A stretch of DNA of 64,000 nucleotides from Centropus unirufus (GCA_013397695.1 VYZI01000147.1:1586777-1650776), one strand, 5' to 3'; positions 1-12,177 are shown, counted from the stretch's first letter. Made by a program: numbers and translations. The notes: generated by a model not told the origin, from the letters alone.

Positions 1-533
1 GAAAATGAGAGGTGAAGGATCTTGAGCTTAGGATTGTTTGCAAATTGCTGTTTTTATTTCAGTCGTCTGTCAATACATTTGATATTTATCTTTTTGTGAT
101 TAAAATTTTACATGCTGCTTCTACACTTAACAGGCATTGAAGTTCAGAATTTTTTTTCCTTCTGACATTTTCAACAAGCACTATGTTACAGAGTAAATCA
201 TGCATCCATCTTCTCCTTTTACTCTGTTGCCTTTACTTCTTTAAGAAAATGTTGGGGAGATAAGAAGTGACTCAGCTGGTGTCACTCAGTTTCTCAGGCT
301 GAGACAGTTTACCAGTGTCACTTACTGCTCAGAGTGCTATTTTAAGGTGATTGTTCCAAGCCCCCCCCGACTGTTATTGTGGATTTAAGGTATACCCTGA
401 GCAATGCTGCTACTGTATGTGGATTTGCATTGCTTCTTGGAATTGGCCATGTGTTGTTTGTTCTCATATGGAGGCTTTACTTTGCTGATACCTATATTCT
501 TTCTCCTCGCAATTCCACCTCTGTTGATTGTAG
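1..533 (+). other. KIF21A: KIF21A intron (3' part)
   Basis: AT-rich intronic sequence upstream of the 39-nt exon. It contains a run of eight C at 361-368. I found no exon with matching phase here. Confidence 0.7.
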
Positions 534-572
534 GTCTGATGAAAGTGATTCCTCTCTGTCGGAGGTACACAG
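534..572 (+). CDS. KIF21A: KIF21A mini-exon (39 nt), Ser/Asp-rich linker
   Basis: The acceptor is gattgtag before 534 and the donor is cacag|gtactc after 572. It encodes (one base) SDESDSSLSEVH plus two bases; with the first base of the next exon this makes R, giving SEVHRGIINPFPASK. Length 39 is a multiple of three and the flanking phases are equal, so the exon could be skipped without a frameshift. A nearer GT at 565 would give the wrong phase. Confidence 0.8.
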
Positions 573-3500
573 GTACTCTCTCTTTCTCTTTTTTTCTGGG
601 CATCTCTCACTGAAGTTATTCCAGTTCTTAGGAAATTTCATTTTGCTGCATGAATTTTCCTGGTACTTGTGCACTGTCTCTTGCTTTTGCCAGAAGTTTA
701 AAAAACTGAAACTTTGGTCAAGCATGTCACCTCCTCTCCTTTCCTAGGCTGTTCATTATCATTGCTGAGCACGTCAGCTTTTTCTTTTTAAATTAAGTAT
801 GATAACCTGTCCTTAAATATATTCTTTCTTTGTTTTCTTACAAGCAAAGAGGAGTAGATATTTTCTTGGGTTTTTACATGCTTCTCTTTGTTTTTGTTTT
901 TGTTTTTTGGTTTTTTTATTCATGTTTGGTTGTATGCTTTGATCACTAAATATTAAATAATGTAAATAAAAATGAGTAGGTTTTTTATTCTGTCTTTCTG
1001 ACAAAACACACAGTGACTTAAGAGTTGAAAGGAATGTCCCCATTCGGGTTCCTAAGCTGTGGCTTAGGATTTTGGTACTCAATGAAAAATTCATTTATCA
1101 AGAGAAAGGCAGTCAAAGGGCTGATAATAATGTGATGGTGGCTTTGTCTGATCATTGTAGCAGTTGTTTTTTTTGTAGATTTCACACCTCTGAACATAGG
1201 TAGATAAGTAGCTCTGGGACATTATTTTACATAGCTTGTCAAGGGAGTGAGTGCATCAGAACAGCAGGAGGAGTAACTGAGTTTAGAGGCAGCCTGATCT
1301 ACTGGGAATAATGTAGAAAAAAAAATTAGGTTTTTTGTGCTGTTAGAAAAATGAAGCACAGCAACCTAAATTATCAATGAAGTAAATGGTTCCTCTAGGA
1401 GAATAAAGTGCAGATTGAAAGGTGAATTCCTGTCCAAAATGAGGAAGTTAATGTCAAACATTTTAAGGCAATAAATAAGGCAATAATATTAGTAATATTT
1501 ATAGAAGTATTGTTGATGAGTAATGAATTATATGACTGAAGATGTCTCAAGCAGTATAATGTATAAAATAATTTCTAAGACTGTACTAGAAAAAACAGCT
1601 AATTATGACAATATTAGCTAGCATTAGGAAGGACTTTTTCCATCTTCTAGCAAGTTTCTGGCCTCTATGTACTTTTTACTATTTCATAAAGCAGCTGGCA
1701 CTCTTTGTGAGAGAGGGCAATGACTTAGTTCCTTTTTCTCAGTTACGAGTGTAGTCTCCAGAAGAGCGTGACAGTCATAACTGCAAACTCAGCATGTCAT
1801 GGCATGACATTGCATGCTTGAGGCTTTTCTGCACTCCACAGGAATCCATGGGGTCCATGTGTGTACACAGTTGTATGCATGGGGTTTTAGACTGCCAGTA
1901 ATTTTTGTTTGGTGATGAACTGTGATATTTTCTTTTCAGGCTGAGTTTGTCTTTTGACATTGCCACAGAACTAGCTACAAATCCCGAGGAAGATCCCTCT
2001 GGGGAGTCTGTACTCCAGCCATACTCCCTTTAGCCATTTGAGTACAAGTGGGGTGTTGGGTACAGGGTGCAGTAGGGACCTTCCCTGGGCACACAAGTTA
2101 GAGGCAGTCCTCCAAGCCTGCCCCTAGGGAGGCAGTTGATGTGAAAAACCTGTGGAGTTTGCACATGGGAGTGTATACTACACTTGCTCCATTTTTCAAG
2201 AGTGCTTTTCAAACTAAGATGTCTTTAAGCAATTTTTAGTCTTGAGGTTGATCCGACGAATCTGGGAGCTTTGAGCATCCTGCTTCTTTCAGGGTTACGT
2301 AGACTTTCCCGTAGATCAGCATCTTGTCTTTTTAATTTGTTAGGTTTTGTATGTGATTTCTTTAAACTGAGAGTCCAGACTTGACAATTGTTGAAGCTAA
2401 ATAGTAAAAGTTCTCATATAGTTTATGAAAGCCATTGAGCTGTTCTGCCTGTGTAAGAAAACTAGATTATTTTTCCCCTATGTTTAAGTAAATTGATTTG
2501 TCTATTACTATGTCCAACTCACATTGTCGTCTTTTCTTTAGGGGGATTATTAACCCCTTCCCTGCTTCAAAATGCATCAAATCATCCCCTCTTCATTGTA
2601 TCTACACAGCGGAAGGACACACCAAGGCTGTGCTTTGTGTTGATGCAACCGACGATCTTCTTTTCACTGGATCTAAAGGTTAGGCAAGCTTCATGCATCT
2701 GTGCTATCTACAAAGGGTGTTTTGACAACTTGGACTATTGTGAAAGTCTCAGTTTGTGCTTCCTGCTGTAAACACACTGACAAATTGCAAGGATCCATTT
2801 TCCAACATAAGTTGCAGAAGGATTCACAGTAACTTTATATGGGTTTTTAATGCCAATGGTTTGGTTGTTAACTTGTAGTGCGGAAAAGTAACTCAAGAAC
2901 ACTGATTAACATTTGTTGACTTGATGGAACCAGTCATGGTAATGTGTGCATGTGTGTATTGCAAAGTAATAGCCTCAATCTCAGGGGTAGCGTGGAAATT
3001 AGCATATCCTTGGCTGTGCTGCCTACAGTGTTTGAATAGATTCTTCCTACTGTGGTTCATTTTATGAGCAAAGCCATTTTCTGCTCCCCCTGGACACCTT
3101 GTCCTGTCCCTTGTAGGTGTAAGAGCTGTAGAGGTGTTGTGGGAGGGGCTAGATCTAGCAGTCACCAAATTTTCCACTTGGATGGTGCAGCCCCTCTGAA
3201 CTCTTCAAGCTCCTAGAAATAGTGGTTTGAAAGAAAGGTGCAGTTTCTGTGGTTATTCCACTATCTGGCTGTAAAAAATGCCAAGACTTATTCCTACAGT
3301 GAATTGGCAAACTTCTGGTCTAATGTGCTTTAAACCAACGTTTTGGCATTTATGCAAGTGGATACAAATTTAAAACAGGATGTGTTTTAAGTGTTGCTTG
3401 GTTAATTTGGTAGGGGATTTCAAATTTAGTGTCTATGTGGGGAAATAGGTCCTTTAAATTTACTTTTGTATTTTGCATCTAGACTTTTCTAAAGGGTTGT

Positions 3501-6500
3501 TTTTAACATTGGATGCTTGCAGGTGTTATAAATATTTGTTCGTTCTTGTCATATGGCAGCTTCCCATTTTAGGGAAGGATTTTTCCCGTGAAAGTTTTAG
3601 GAGGTGGGGGAGGAACTTTACAAAGTTTTGCCTCCTTGAGAGTGTGAGAGTTTAGACAGCAGTTTAATTAAAGTTATCTCTTTTGGAACTCATTACTGAA
3701 GCAGGAAGCCTCAGCTCCTTGACAGCCAAAGCACTAACAGACAAGGCCACTTCAGGGATGCCAAAAAGCTGTCATGTGCATTGTGGATACTGGGCTCTGG
3801 TCTCGATAGCTGGGGTTTGAAAAGTGGCTGACAAGTTCTTGATCTACTGAACTTCTTCATGCTCTTATAAGCACTGCCTACACATAAAGCTTTCTCTTCA
3901 TCCTCCCAGTACTTATTGCAGTAAAAAAATATACTTATATATGGAGTGATACAAACATGGTAGAACAAGGAGCTTGCTGTGGGGACTCCGTTTGTGTTGC
4001 AAAAGTCTTAAACTTTAGGCATCTGGGCCTTTAGTATACAAAAGATTGCAGTATTTAAATTTCATTGCTACTGAATGAAAACCGTGACTAAAGCCGTTAC
4101 ACTGGGATTTTCAGAGGCTCTGCAGACACCAAATAGTTTGGCTCACTTCTCACCTTTGTAGTTTTGTTGTGGCAGACAATCCTCTGTCACACTGATGCTC
4201 AAAGACCCTCCTCCTGAATTGTGTTTTTGATGAATGATCCTTGACTTAAAATTGAGAAGAACTTTACAGCCTCCAAACTGTCCACTTGTTTGTGGTTGAC
4301 ATGGGATTTTATCCTTTTAAAATGCTATGGGAACTAATATGCACATCTTCAACATGGCATTTAATGATTAACATTGCTTACTTTTGATGAATGGTAGATG
4401 ATGCCCATGTGTACTCTACAAAAGCCGATTAATTAAATGGGCCTATAAAAGTGCCTGCCAAAACGGAGGCTTATGTATGAGTGCAGATGAATGTATGGAC
4501 TTCTTAAAAATTAATTGAAAAAAACACAAACATGTTTTCTATGGTGTTTCTTTGGTGTTTTTTTCGTTAAATTATTTTCCCCCCTTTTTGCTTGTCTTTA
4601 TTTAGATCGTACCTGTAAAGTCTGGAATCTGGTAACTGGACAAGAGATTATGTCTCTAGGGAGTCATCCAAATAACGTTGTTTCTGTAAAATATTGCAAC
4701 TACACTAGCCTGGTCTTCACAGTCTCAACCTCTTATATCAAGGTGTGGGACATCAGAGATTCTGCTAAGTGCATTCGAACATTGACGTAAGTATGCTAAG
4801 CCTTGAATGCCAAGAATTTTAAATGAATCTTGCTTTCAGTTAAAACCTGTTATTTTTGTTTCCTCCTTCCTCTCTGTACTCAGTTCTTCGGGTCAGGCAA
4901 TGCCTGGTGATGTGTGTTCAGGAAGTACCAACAGAACTGTTGCTATCCCAGCTGGAGAGAACCAGATCAACCAGATTGCACTAAACCCAACTGGCACATT
5001 CCTCTATGCGGCTGCTGGAAACTCAGTGAGGATGTGGGACCTGAAAAGGTACCGAGCACCAGCAGGGGAGAAAGTTCTTTAGGTGGCTGCTTGTGCATAT
5101 GAAGCAAAGTCAATGAAGGGTTTCTAGTCTATAGTAATGTCCATAACCCAGGCAAAATGTGGTTGAGATACAGATCAACTAATCCATGCCATGGTGGTTA
5201 CTGCGATAATGGAGGTGCTTATGATTTCTGGGTTTCTTAAGGGTGAGTAGTTTCAGTAGAAATGGCTGGAAACATCATAGCATAGTTTGGATTGGAAGGG
5301 ACCTTTAAAGGTCATCTGGCTCACGCCCCCTGCAATGAGCAGGGACATATTCAACTGGATCGGATTGCTCAGAGCATCATCCACTATGACCTTCAGTGTT
5401 TCCAGGAACATCTTCTGACTCTTTAGGCAACCTGTTCCAGTGTTTCACTGCCCTCATTGTATAAATGTCTTCCTTGTATCTAACCTGAATCTAAGCACTT
5501 ATAATTTAAAACCATTTCACCTTGTCCTGTTGCTGTAGGCCTTATGAAAAAGTCTGTCCCCATCTTTAAGTGCTTTTTATCTTTAAGCCCCCCTTGAAGT
5601 TCTGAAAGGACAAACACAGGAAATGAAAACCAGAAGGTTTTAAGATAGGCGCTATAAAATAGACTTTTGTAGGGTGAGTGCCTGAGTCCTGACTAATAGT
5701 TATTGATCAGATGATGAAAGTCAACTGACATGATATAATATGGGGCTATTATAGGCACATTGTTTGGAAAAGTGCTATTACAGAATCTGTACGAGGAGTA
5801 TATTCAAAATACAAAGAGTACTTTGAGGGATCTGATTTGTCTTAAATTTTTTTAATTTTTATTTTATGTAAATAGAAGCTTGTGTTTACACTTCATAGAC
5901 TTAACATTTACACATAGATATAAGCAGCAGAGTATATGTAACCAAGGGATGAATAGTGGAGACACAGGAGAATAGCAAGGTGTGTTCTGGCAGAAGCTTT
6001 GGTATAGATTGTATTGGATGTATGGAAAAATATCATATCATCATTTCGTGCTTTATTCTTGAAGATTTCAGTCTACAGGAAAGCTGACTGGTCACCTGGG
6101 TCCCGTTATGTGCCTTACTGTAGATCGAATTTCCAATGGACAAGATCTTATTGTCACTGGTTCAAAGGATCATTATATAAAGGTAAACCATTAGTATTTG
6201 TTTATTTATCTTAACGCTTCACATCAGCATGGGGTGCAGGCTTCAGCAGAAGTGACTCACATCTCCATGTCTGAAATGTGGTAGCCAAGACGAAATTTCT
6301 TTCATCAATTAGAGATTATGAATAATGTTCAGTCTTAATGAACGTATCACTTCAGTGTTGTTTTTATTTGCATTGTTGTCTGTAGTTAAACTTTTTCTTA
6401 ATCCTCAGTAAGGTGGATGTCAGGTATATGAGGTGTGGAGAAATACTCATAACACCTACTCTTAAGTAACATTTAGCTCTTGAAAATATCTTAAGCCACT

Positions 6501-9500
6501 GCCTCTGTTTTGGAGTGCAGACTTTATTGCTGCAGCAGAGACACTCGGTGTGCTCCCTACAAAAGAGTCTGGGGTCTAACGCAGGCTCTTGCTTAAGAGT
6601 TTACCCAAGTTCTAGGGTGGGTAAGGAGAGAGATCAGTGCATTTCAGCCAAGGTGCCCAGTGTATTTGTATTTGGTGTATTCATTAGCACATAGATTACT
6701 CTGAATTTTGTTCAAAGCATAGTCAATGGTTTTACAATACTGCCCCGCTTCTCAGCGCTGTGATGAATTCAATCAAGGATAGGGAATCTTTACTTTTCTG
6801 GGAAGGTGTCTGATGGTTTGGTGGTTTTTTTTTTGGGGGGGGGGATGGGGGGGTGTTCTGTTTTTTCCTGTTTTGAGACCACCTCAGCCAGGGGTATTTG
6901 AACTCACAAGCTCCTGGTTCTCCAGAGTATGCCTAAACCACCAGACTATGGGAACTGTACATCATCTTCCCCGTAAAGCTGACCTCTCACACTGCAAAGA
7001 ATGTGTGATTCATGAGGCCAAAGAACGAATGAGCAAGGTACTGTAACGTGTTGGAAGAGAGACCCTTCATTCTGGTCTTTAGAATTCCCACTGGAAAAAG
7101 TATACGAAATATCTGACTAGTGGAGCGGGAGCAAGAACCTGAGTGAGCTTGCTCCCTGAGCTGGGCTTTCTTTTTGACATAATCCTGCAATTCCTGGATG
7201 CTTGGCTGTGCATTGCGCCAGCAGATTGCCTGGGAAATGAGCCTGTAGATTGATGGTTTGGACCATGAATTTGAATCTCATCAACTGCCCTTAGAGGCCA
7301 GAGAATTCCTAGGCAGTAGGGCAACAGAGAGCGACTCTCTTAATAATTTTCTCTGCACAGTTCAGAATATTTGGTTGTTTGAGTGCTACCATCCTAGCGC
7401 AGTATTGAGGGTAGGACCTCAGTGGAGGCAACGGGATGTGATCATGTAATGCAAGCTTGTTATACTAGCAAGTCACGTGACAATCCAGGTGGTGGAGGGG
7501 CTTTTGGAAAACAGATGTCAACAGAGAAGTTTATCTGCCATTCCTGCATGCTCCCTTGCTCTGGACTGGTTACACAAATCCCTGCAAGGCTGCCTACGTC
7601 TTGACTCTTACACCACTTGAGCATCCAGGGATATTTCAGCTGTGTGTATGTGCTGTAGTGAGTGTTCTGCAAGGTGAATGCATCCAGAATTATCAAGCTG
7701 CTTCGGGTATTACAAGTGATCTGTATGTGCACGGTCAGTGCTCCAGTTCGGGAATTCTCAGTGCTCCACATGGGTAGGCTCGTTGGGGCTAGTAGGTCTG
7801 GTAACAGATACTGCTTTCCCCTGCTACGGGAAACTACTCTCTTGTCTGCTGAGTCAGAAATATTGGTCCCTTATGTCTCAGAGTCTAATTTCTCTCATGT
7901 ATAGTGGAACTTTTTTGTTACAACTGGAACTCATGCTTGTTAATTGAATGTCGTGACTTTAAAAATACCTTTAACTCACTGGTGGTGTTCTTTTACACTG
8001 CCGAGCTGTCGTCTTGTTTATTGCCAAGCTTATCTATTTTAAAAGGTCCATGGAGAGAAAATAATAGTGTGTAAGTCTGACATTTGCTTGTGAAACAGAG
8101 ATTGTGGTTATGAAAGTTACAGCTCCTCTGTACCTCCTCAGCTTGCTCTAACTTGGTGAGTTCTTGCTCACTACAATGCAAAATGAAACAGGGTTGCTTA
8201 CACTGCTTCTCTAGGGACAAAGAGCCGATGGGGTTGACTATGCCTTAAACTGTTAAGATGGCTTATTTAAGAAATTTGTTTTAAAAACCCATTCTTGAAG
8301 CACCCACCTGTCTTGGTATGTAACTCTTGCTGAAGTACATTGTCCAGATGAATGTATTAATGCATTGTCCAGATGAATGTATTAATGCCTCTTTCTGCAG
8401 TCAGCTGTGCAATTCACCCAGTATCACTTGTTTCCAATGCCCACTTATGTCCTTTGTTTTTCCAGCCCACTTAATGTTGTGTAGGCTATTCCTTGTGAAG
8501 ATATTGTGTGTTTCTTAACAAATAAGTAGCATTTCTTACCAAGTCGGTCCTCCCTGAAGTCAATGAAGCATTCCTGTTTTACACAAGACCTAGAGGAGGA
8601 GAAAGGAGTGGAGGAATGGTTCTGGTAGACAAATTCAGTCAAATATACATCATGATACAGTGGCCTGCAATAAGACTTTGCAAGTTTCCACCCCCCGTCA
8701 CCCCAAGTTCTTTGCTGCATGTCTTCCAGACTGCTTAGATGGCAGTTAATTTTGTTTAATGTATTCGGTCATTTATTTTTAATTTATTTTAGATGTTTGA
8801 TGTGACTGAAGGGGCTCTTGGAAGCGTAAGTCCTACACACAATTTTGAACCTCCCCATTATGATGGCATTGAAGCACTTGCTATTATGGGCGACAACCTT
8901 TTTAGTGGATCCAGAGATAATGGAATTAAGAAATGGGATTTGGCTCAGAAAGACCTTCTTCAGGTAATGGAAAAAATCATGTGGCTGATGTGACAGTAAT
9001 GCAGTCATGCTGTGTAAATGTTCAGGCTCATATATTGACTACTCACATAGTGCTCAATGAAAAGCATCAGGATCTGACTAAGAAATTGATACTGTACTTG
9101 ATCTTTACACTAATGCAGTTGCTTTTCTTTTCAGTGTATATAGTGTCAGGAAATTCTAAAGTGCTTAGCTTTCTATTTTAGCTCTGAGTAGGTGGGGGTT
9201 GTTTTTTTGTTGGTTTTTTTGTTGCTTCAGAATGAGGCCAGTACCTGCGTCCTGACTGGACCCATTGAATATCATCCTTGCCATTGACAAGTAGGTAAAT
9301 TTTGGATGGAGAACCCATTAATGACAAAAAAATGCTTTGGATCAGACTACAGAAGATTTTCTTGTGCAGAAGATTTATCTATCTTGCTCCACTTCAGGCT
9401 TTTTTCTAAAAAGCTTTCTACTTAGGTGTCCATCCATATTTTGATGCAATGCGTATGTTATGTAATGTATCTATGCAGTGCACTTCATAATCTGTTTCCT

Positions 9501-12177
9501 GTTAAGAAGGTGTTTGCTCTAAGTTTTAATTCTTAAAGAAAAAAAAAAAAAAGAGGTGGGGGGGCTGCACAAAAAGGACCTCAAATCCCAAGGAACTTTG
9601 AAGTTCATTATAATTTGTTTGACACGGAGAACTCTGATTTTGACTATTCGCTGTAAGCCAGGCTGTTCTTTTAGGTCTTATGAGAGGTGGTTGAGGGTAG
9701 GTATACAATTATTTGAGACTGCGTGAGGAATGAAAGGCTGAAAAAGAAATGCCAGAAGATACTGCTGTTTTTGCCAAAGTTTGGTCATTTAATAATTTTT
9801 GGAGGGAGGAAGAACATTTTTTATGTGCGTTTAATATGCAGATGGATACCTAGAAACATATAGAATATTTAAGTCTGGGGACACAGGAGACTGGTGTACT
9901 GGTCACCTTAAGAAAACTTCTATATGGGCTTCCTGAGTGCTCCATAAGATTTTTTTTTTTACCTTCTTTCAAAACTGTCATTTGGTTGCCAGTTCCTTTC
10001 AGAATACTATTAATACTTCACAGTTTAATAAGGATTCAAGCATTCACCTTCTTACAGAAAATCTTCTCTTAGCTATACTGGGATGTGTGTCCTGATTTCT
10101 GTCTGTCCACGGAAATGCACTGAGCAGCTTGTTAGAAGAAACAATAGGACTGCAGGGACAGGAAAGATTTTCTATTCTCGGGATGGCTTTCATATAACTA
10201 AGAATCCTCTTCACTGTTGCATTTTATGCTCATTAAAATATTATGCAATGTGCTTTTTTGCTGCTGCGGTTAATTTAACATCAGAAAGAATACAGGAGCA
10301 GGAGTGAGATAGTACATAATGGTGGGCTACTTGTGTTCCTTCCCTTATTTTTCTTTTGGTGTATATGCATTTCGTAATTCCTGTAATTCATTTTGCCGTT
10401 TTTTTTGTCAGAATTTCTGTTGTTGCAGCTTTATTTTAGGGTTGAAACTTGACTGTTTTAGATGAAGGAAAAAAATAAACCTGAAACAGAGCTGAGCTGC
10501 TTTAAAACACAAATGCTAACATTTCAGTAGAGATCCTGGTTTGGCATGCATGCATTAAACAACTCCGAGCCTCTAAAACTGATGAAAATTACTTAACACA
10601 CATGCTGTTAAAAATAATTTGGAGGTAATACACTTCACTTGGTGCTGTACATCCCAAGCCACAGAACAATGTTGTGACAAAACTGAGATAAGAACTGCTT
10701 CCCTCCCAGTTTCATGAGGTGCTGCAGTGCCAGACCCACCGTTGTTGTGACAACAGTGTTATAGATAAAATGCCAAGATGATCCTAGAAAGCTGAATGTA
10801 CTCCATAAAATGAGAAAAGCAGCAAAGCAGTTCCCACAGAACTGAACTGGAGAAGAGCTAGTCTTGGTCCGCTTAAAAGAGAGCGAGCTCTTATTTATGT
10901 GTATTATTATATAACCATGATTTATATATTATGGGTTATTATTTCCTCAGTGTTGCTACCAAATGGATGTTCTCAGCCAATCTATGCAGCATTTTACTTT
11001 CTGAATTAGCAGTAAAATGCTAGTGTCCTTCCTCAGTAAAGAAGAAATGTGTTTTTGTTCAGTGCTCTATCATAAAATCAACTTATAATGTGTTGAGAAA
11101 TGAAGAAAGGAGGAAGGTGAATATAGAAACAGTTTCTGTCTCCCTGGTGTATTTTTTGAACAGTATTTTAGGTTCTCTGTGTGTTATAGTTGTTTTACAG
11201 GCAGACTTTAAACATATACAGAGACCATATGTTCAGTTATGCATTCAAATATGCAATTGAACATGACATGAATGTTATGCATTATCCTAAACTAATATCT
11301 GTTCTACATCAGGTCAGTTGTGCTTATTGGATTGTCTTCTCATTTCTCACTACTGTTACACAAAAAGAGAAACAAACACATGGTATGGAAGTAGCCTCAT
11401 AGAAGGTAGTACCTTCCTTGCTCTAAAGGAGGAGAAACCACAGGGCTAGGATATACCCAGTACCAAATCTGCTGCAAGACAGGAATTGGGCTTAGAAGCT
11501 GGGATTTTTCCAGTTCTGTGCTCATTCCTCTAGAAGTTTTTGCAGCACTGAGACTTGCCTCACTTTTCTCTTTCAGCAAGTGCCTAATGCTCATAAAGAC
11601 TGGGTGTGTGCTCTTGGCCTGATACCTGGAGCTCCAGTTCTGCTCAGTGGCTGCAGAGGAGGCACCCTCAAGCTCTGGAACGTGGATACCTTTGCACCCA
11701 TTGGCGAGATGAAGGGACACGACAGCCCTATAAATGCAATCTGCACCAACTCCAGCCAGATTTTCACAGCAGCGGAGTGAGTTTTGTTTTGGGGTTTTGT
11801 TTTTTTTTTCTCCATGAATCTTTTCCATAGCTCCTGCTTGAATCTTATCAATGTGTGCAAATGCATTTAGGAGACCTTCATTTGTGTAAGTCACTTCAGA
11901 GCAAGTGTGGAAAACCTGATCCATGCCCCTAAATTCAAAAAATCGACTGCAGTGATCTCCAAAATGGAGTACATGTAACAACCTCTCTCCATTCCTTCTA
12001 CCCACCCTCTGTCTCGGCTCCCTCTGTACTACCACCCCCAATTTAATCACCTACCTCTACTAATGCTTTGTTTTGTTTTTCAGTGACCGGACTGTGAGGA
12101 TCTGGAAAGCTCGAAATGTAATAGATGGACAGATCTCCGATACAGGAGATGCAAGTGAAGATCTTGCCAGTAATTGA
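534..12177 (+). CDS. KIF21A: Kinesin-like protein KIF21A, C-terminal part (8 exons, WD40 propeller, true stop)
   Basis: KIF21A is a kinesin-4 family plus-end motor of neurons that restrains microtubule growth; human mutations cause congenital fibrosis of extraocular muscles. Only the last 367 codons are here; motor and coiled coils lie upstream of the window. Exons 534-572, 2542-2678, 4606-4786, 4884-5048, 6065-6182, 8793-8963, 11577-11776 and 12084-12177 join with consistent phases and consensus splice sites. The product is a Ser/Asp-rich linker (SDESDSSLSEVH), then GIINPFPASK, then seven WD40 blades; blade ends include KVWNL, KVWDI, RMWDL, KMFDV, KKWDL, KLWNV and RIWKA. The C-terminus (...SEDLASN, stop) agrees with my memory of KIF21A (...GEDIASN) and not of its paralogue KIF21B. 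No frameshift or premature stop is seen. Confidence 0.95.
573..2541 (+). other. KIF21A: KIF21A intron
   Basis: No second gene is visible. A short inverted repeat lies at 1794-1810 (8-bp arms around one base). Open frames here are short and unlike known proteins. Confidence 0.75.
2542..2678 (+). CDS. KIF21A: KIF21A exon: linker and first WD40 blade
   Basis: The acceptor is ttctttag before 2542 and the donor is aaag|gttagg. It encodes GIINPFPASK followed by AEGHTKAVLCVDATDDLLFTG, the start of WD40 blade 1. It ends in phase 1; the g joins 'at' of the next exon to make the Asp of DRTCKVW. Confidence 0.93.
2679..4605 (+). other. KIF21A: KIF21A intron
   Basis: I see no exon, repeat family or RNA gene that I can name. 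Short open frames are not conserved-looking. Confidence 0.7.
4606..4786 (+). CDS. KIF21A: KIF21A exon: WD40 blades 1-2
   Basis: The acceptor is tatttag and the donor is ttgac|gtaagt. It encodes RTCKVWNLVTGQEIMSLG, then NNVVSVKYCNYTSLVFTVST and YIKVWDIRDSAKCIRTL. It ends in phase 2. The following intron is only 97 bp (4787-4883). Confidence 0.95.
4884..5048 (+). CDS. KIF21A: KIF21A exon: WD40 blade 3
   Basis: The acceptor is tactcag and the donor is aaaag|gtaccg. It encodes SSGQAMPGDVCSGSTNRTVA, then INQIALNPTGTFLYAAAGN and VRMWDLK. It ends in phase 2, completed to Arg by the first base of the exon at 6065. Confidence 0.94.
5274..5612 (-). mobile_element. CR1 LINE 3' fragment
   Basis: Reading the + strand, the element begins with the inverted tail tcatagcatagtttgg, then ttggaagggacctttaaagg. 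It continues through caacctgttccagtgtttcac and ccttgtcctgttgctg to ttgaagttctgaaagg. These are landmark segments of the CR1 3' end in reverse orientation. It lies in the KIF21A intron 5049-6064 and is degraded, 5'-truncated and non-coding. Confidence 0.9.
5613..6064 (+). other. KIF21A: KIF21A intron remainder
   Basis: AT-rich intron sequence between the CR1 fragment and the acceptor ttcttgaag|attt. Nothing else is recognised. Confidence 0.65.
6065..6182 (+). CDS. KIF21A: KIF21A exon: WD40 blade 4
   Basis: The acceptor is ttcttgaag before 6065 and the donor is ataaag|gtaaac. Read with the preceding 'ag', it gives R FQSTGKLTGHLGPVMCLTVD, then RISNGQDLIVTGSKDHYIK. It ends in phase 0. The alternative start after ttcag at 6071 would lose FQ and break the phase. 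Confidence 0.92.
6870..6955 (-). mobile_element. Possible old tRNA-derived SINE fragment
   Basis: On the minus strand, 6948-6931 reads tagtctggtggtttaggc, resembling a Pol III box A. It is followed about 30 bases on by gagttcaaatacccc (6905-6891), resembling box B (GGTTCGAATCC). Spacing and order fit a tRNA-like promoter, but I cannot assign a family and no complete tRNA cloverleaf is present. Confidence 0.35.
8338..8387 (+). repeat. Perfect 2 x 25-bp tandem duplication
   Basis: The 25-bp unit cattgtccagatgaatgtat plus taatg occurs twice in direct succession with no mismatch. It is intronic and non-coding. Confidence 0.95.
8793..8963 (+). CDS. KIF21A: KIF21A exon: WD40 blades 4-5
   Basis: The acceptor is atttttag-type (ttattttag) and the donor is ttcag|gtaatg. 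It encodes MFDVTEGALGSVSPTHNF, then HYDGIEALAIMGDNLFSGSR and NGIKKWDLAQKDLLQ. It is in phase 0 at both ends. Confidence 0.95.
8964..11576 (+). other. KIF21A: KIF21A intron
   Basis: About 2.6 kb of AT-rich intron with a T/G-rich tract (9197-9226) and an A-run near 9538-9552. No exon, repeat family or RNA gene is recognised. Confidence 0.7.
11577..11776 (+). CDS. KIF21A: KIF21A exon: WD40 blades 6-7
   Basis: The acceptor is ctctttcag and the donor is gcgga|gtgagt. It encodes QVPNAHKDWVCALG, then PVLLSGCRGGTLKLWNVDTF, IGEMKGHDSPINAIC and SSQIFTAA. It ends in phase 2. This is the exon most typical of KIF21A. Confidence 0.96.
12084..12177 (+). CDS. KIF21A: KIF21A terminal coding exon with stop
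   Basis: The acceptor is gtttttcag. It encodes DRTVRIWKARNVIDGQISDT, then GDASEDLASN and TGA at 12175-12177. The preceding intron is 307 bp (11777-12083) and starts with a T/G-rich stretch. Confidence 0.96.

Larger units (their letters stand above)
6183..8792 (+). other. KIF21A: KIF21A intron
   Basis: About 2.6 kb. It holds a T10-G10-AT-G7 homopolymer tract near 6825-6853, a probable tRNA-derived SINE fragment (about 6870-6955) and a 25-bp tandem duplication (8338-8387). No exon is seen. Confidence 0.7.

Noticed and set aside
565..566. Earlier GT donor for the KIF21A 39-nt exon (gag|gtacac)
   Set aside because: It would end in phase 0, but the next exon needs two bases carried over; the donor at 573 gives SEVHRGIINPF in frame.
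11397..12050. 217-codon open frame on the minus strand
   Set aside because: It overlaps the antisense of a well-supported KIF21A exon and intron; its product resembles nothing known.
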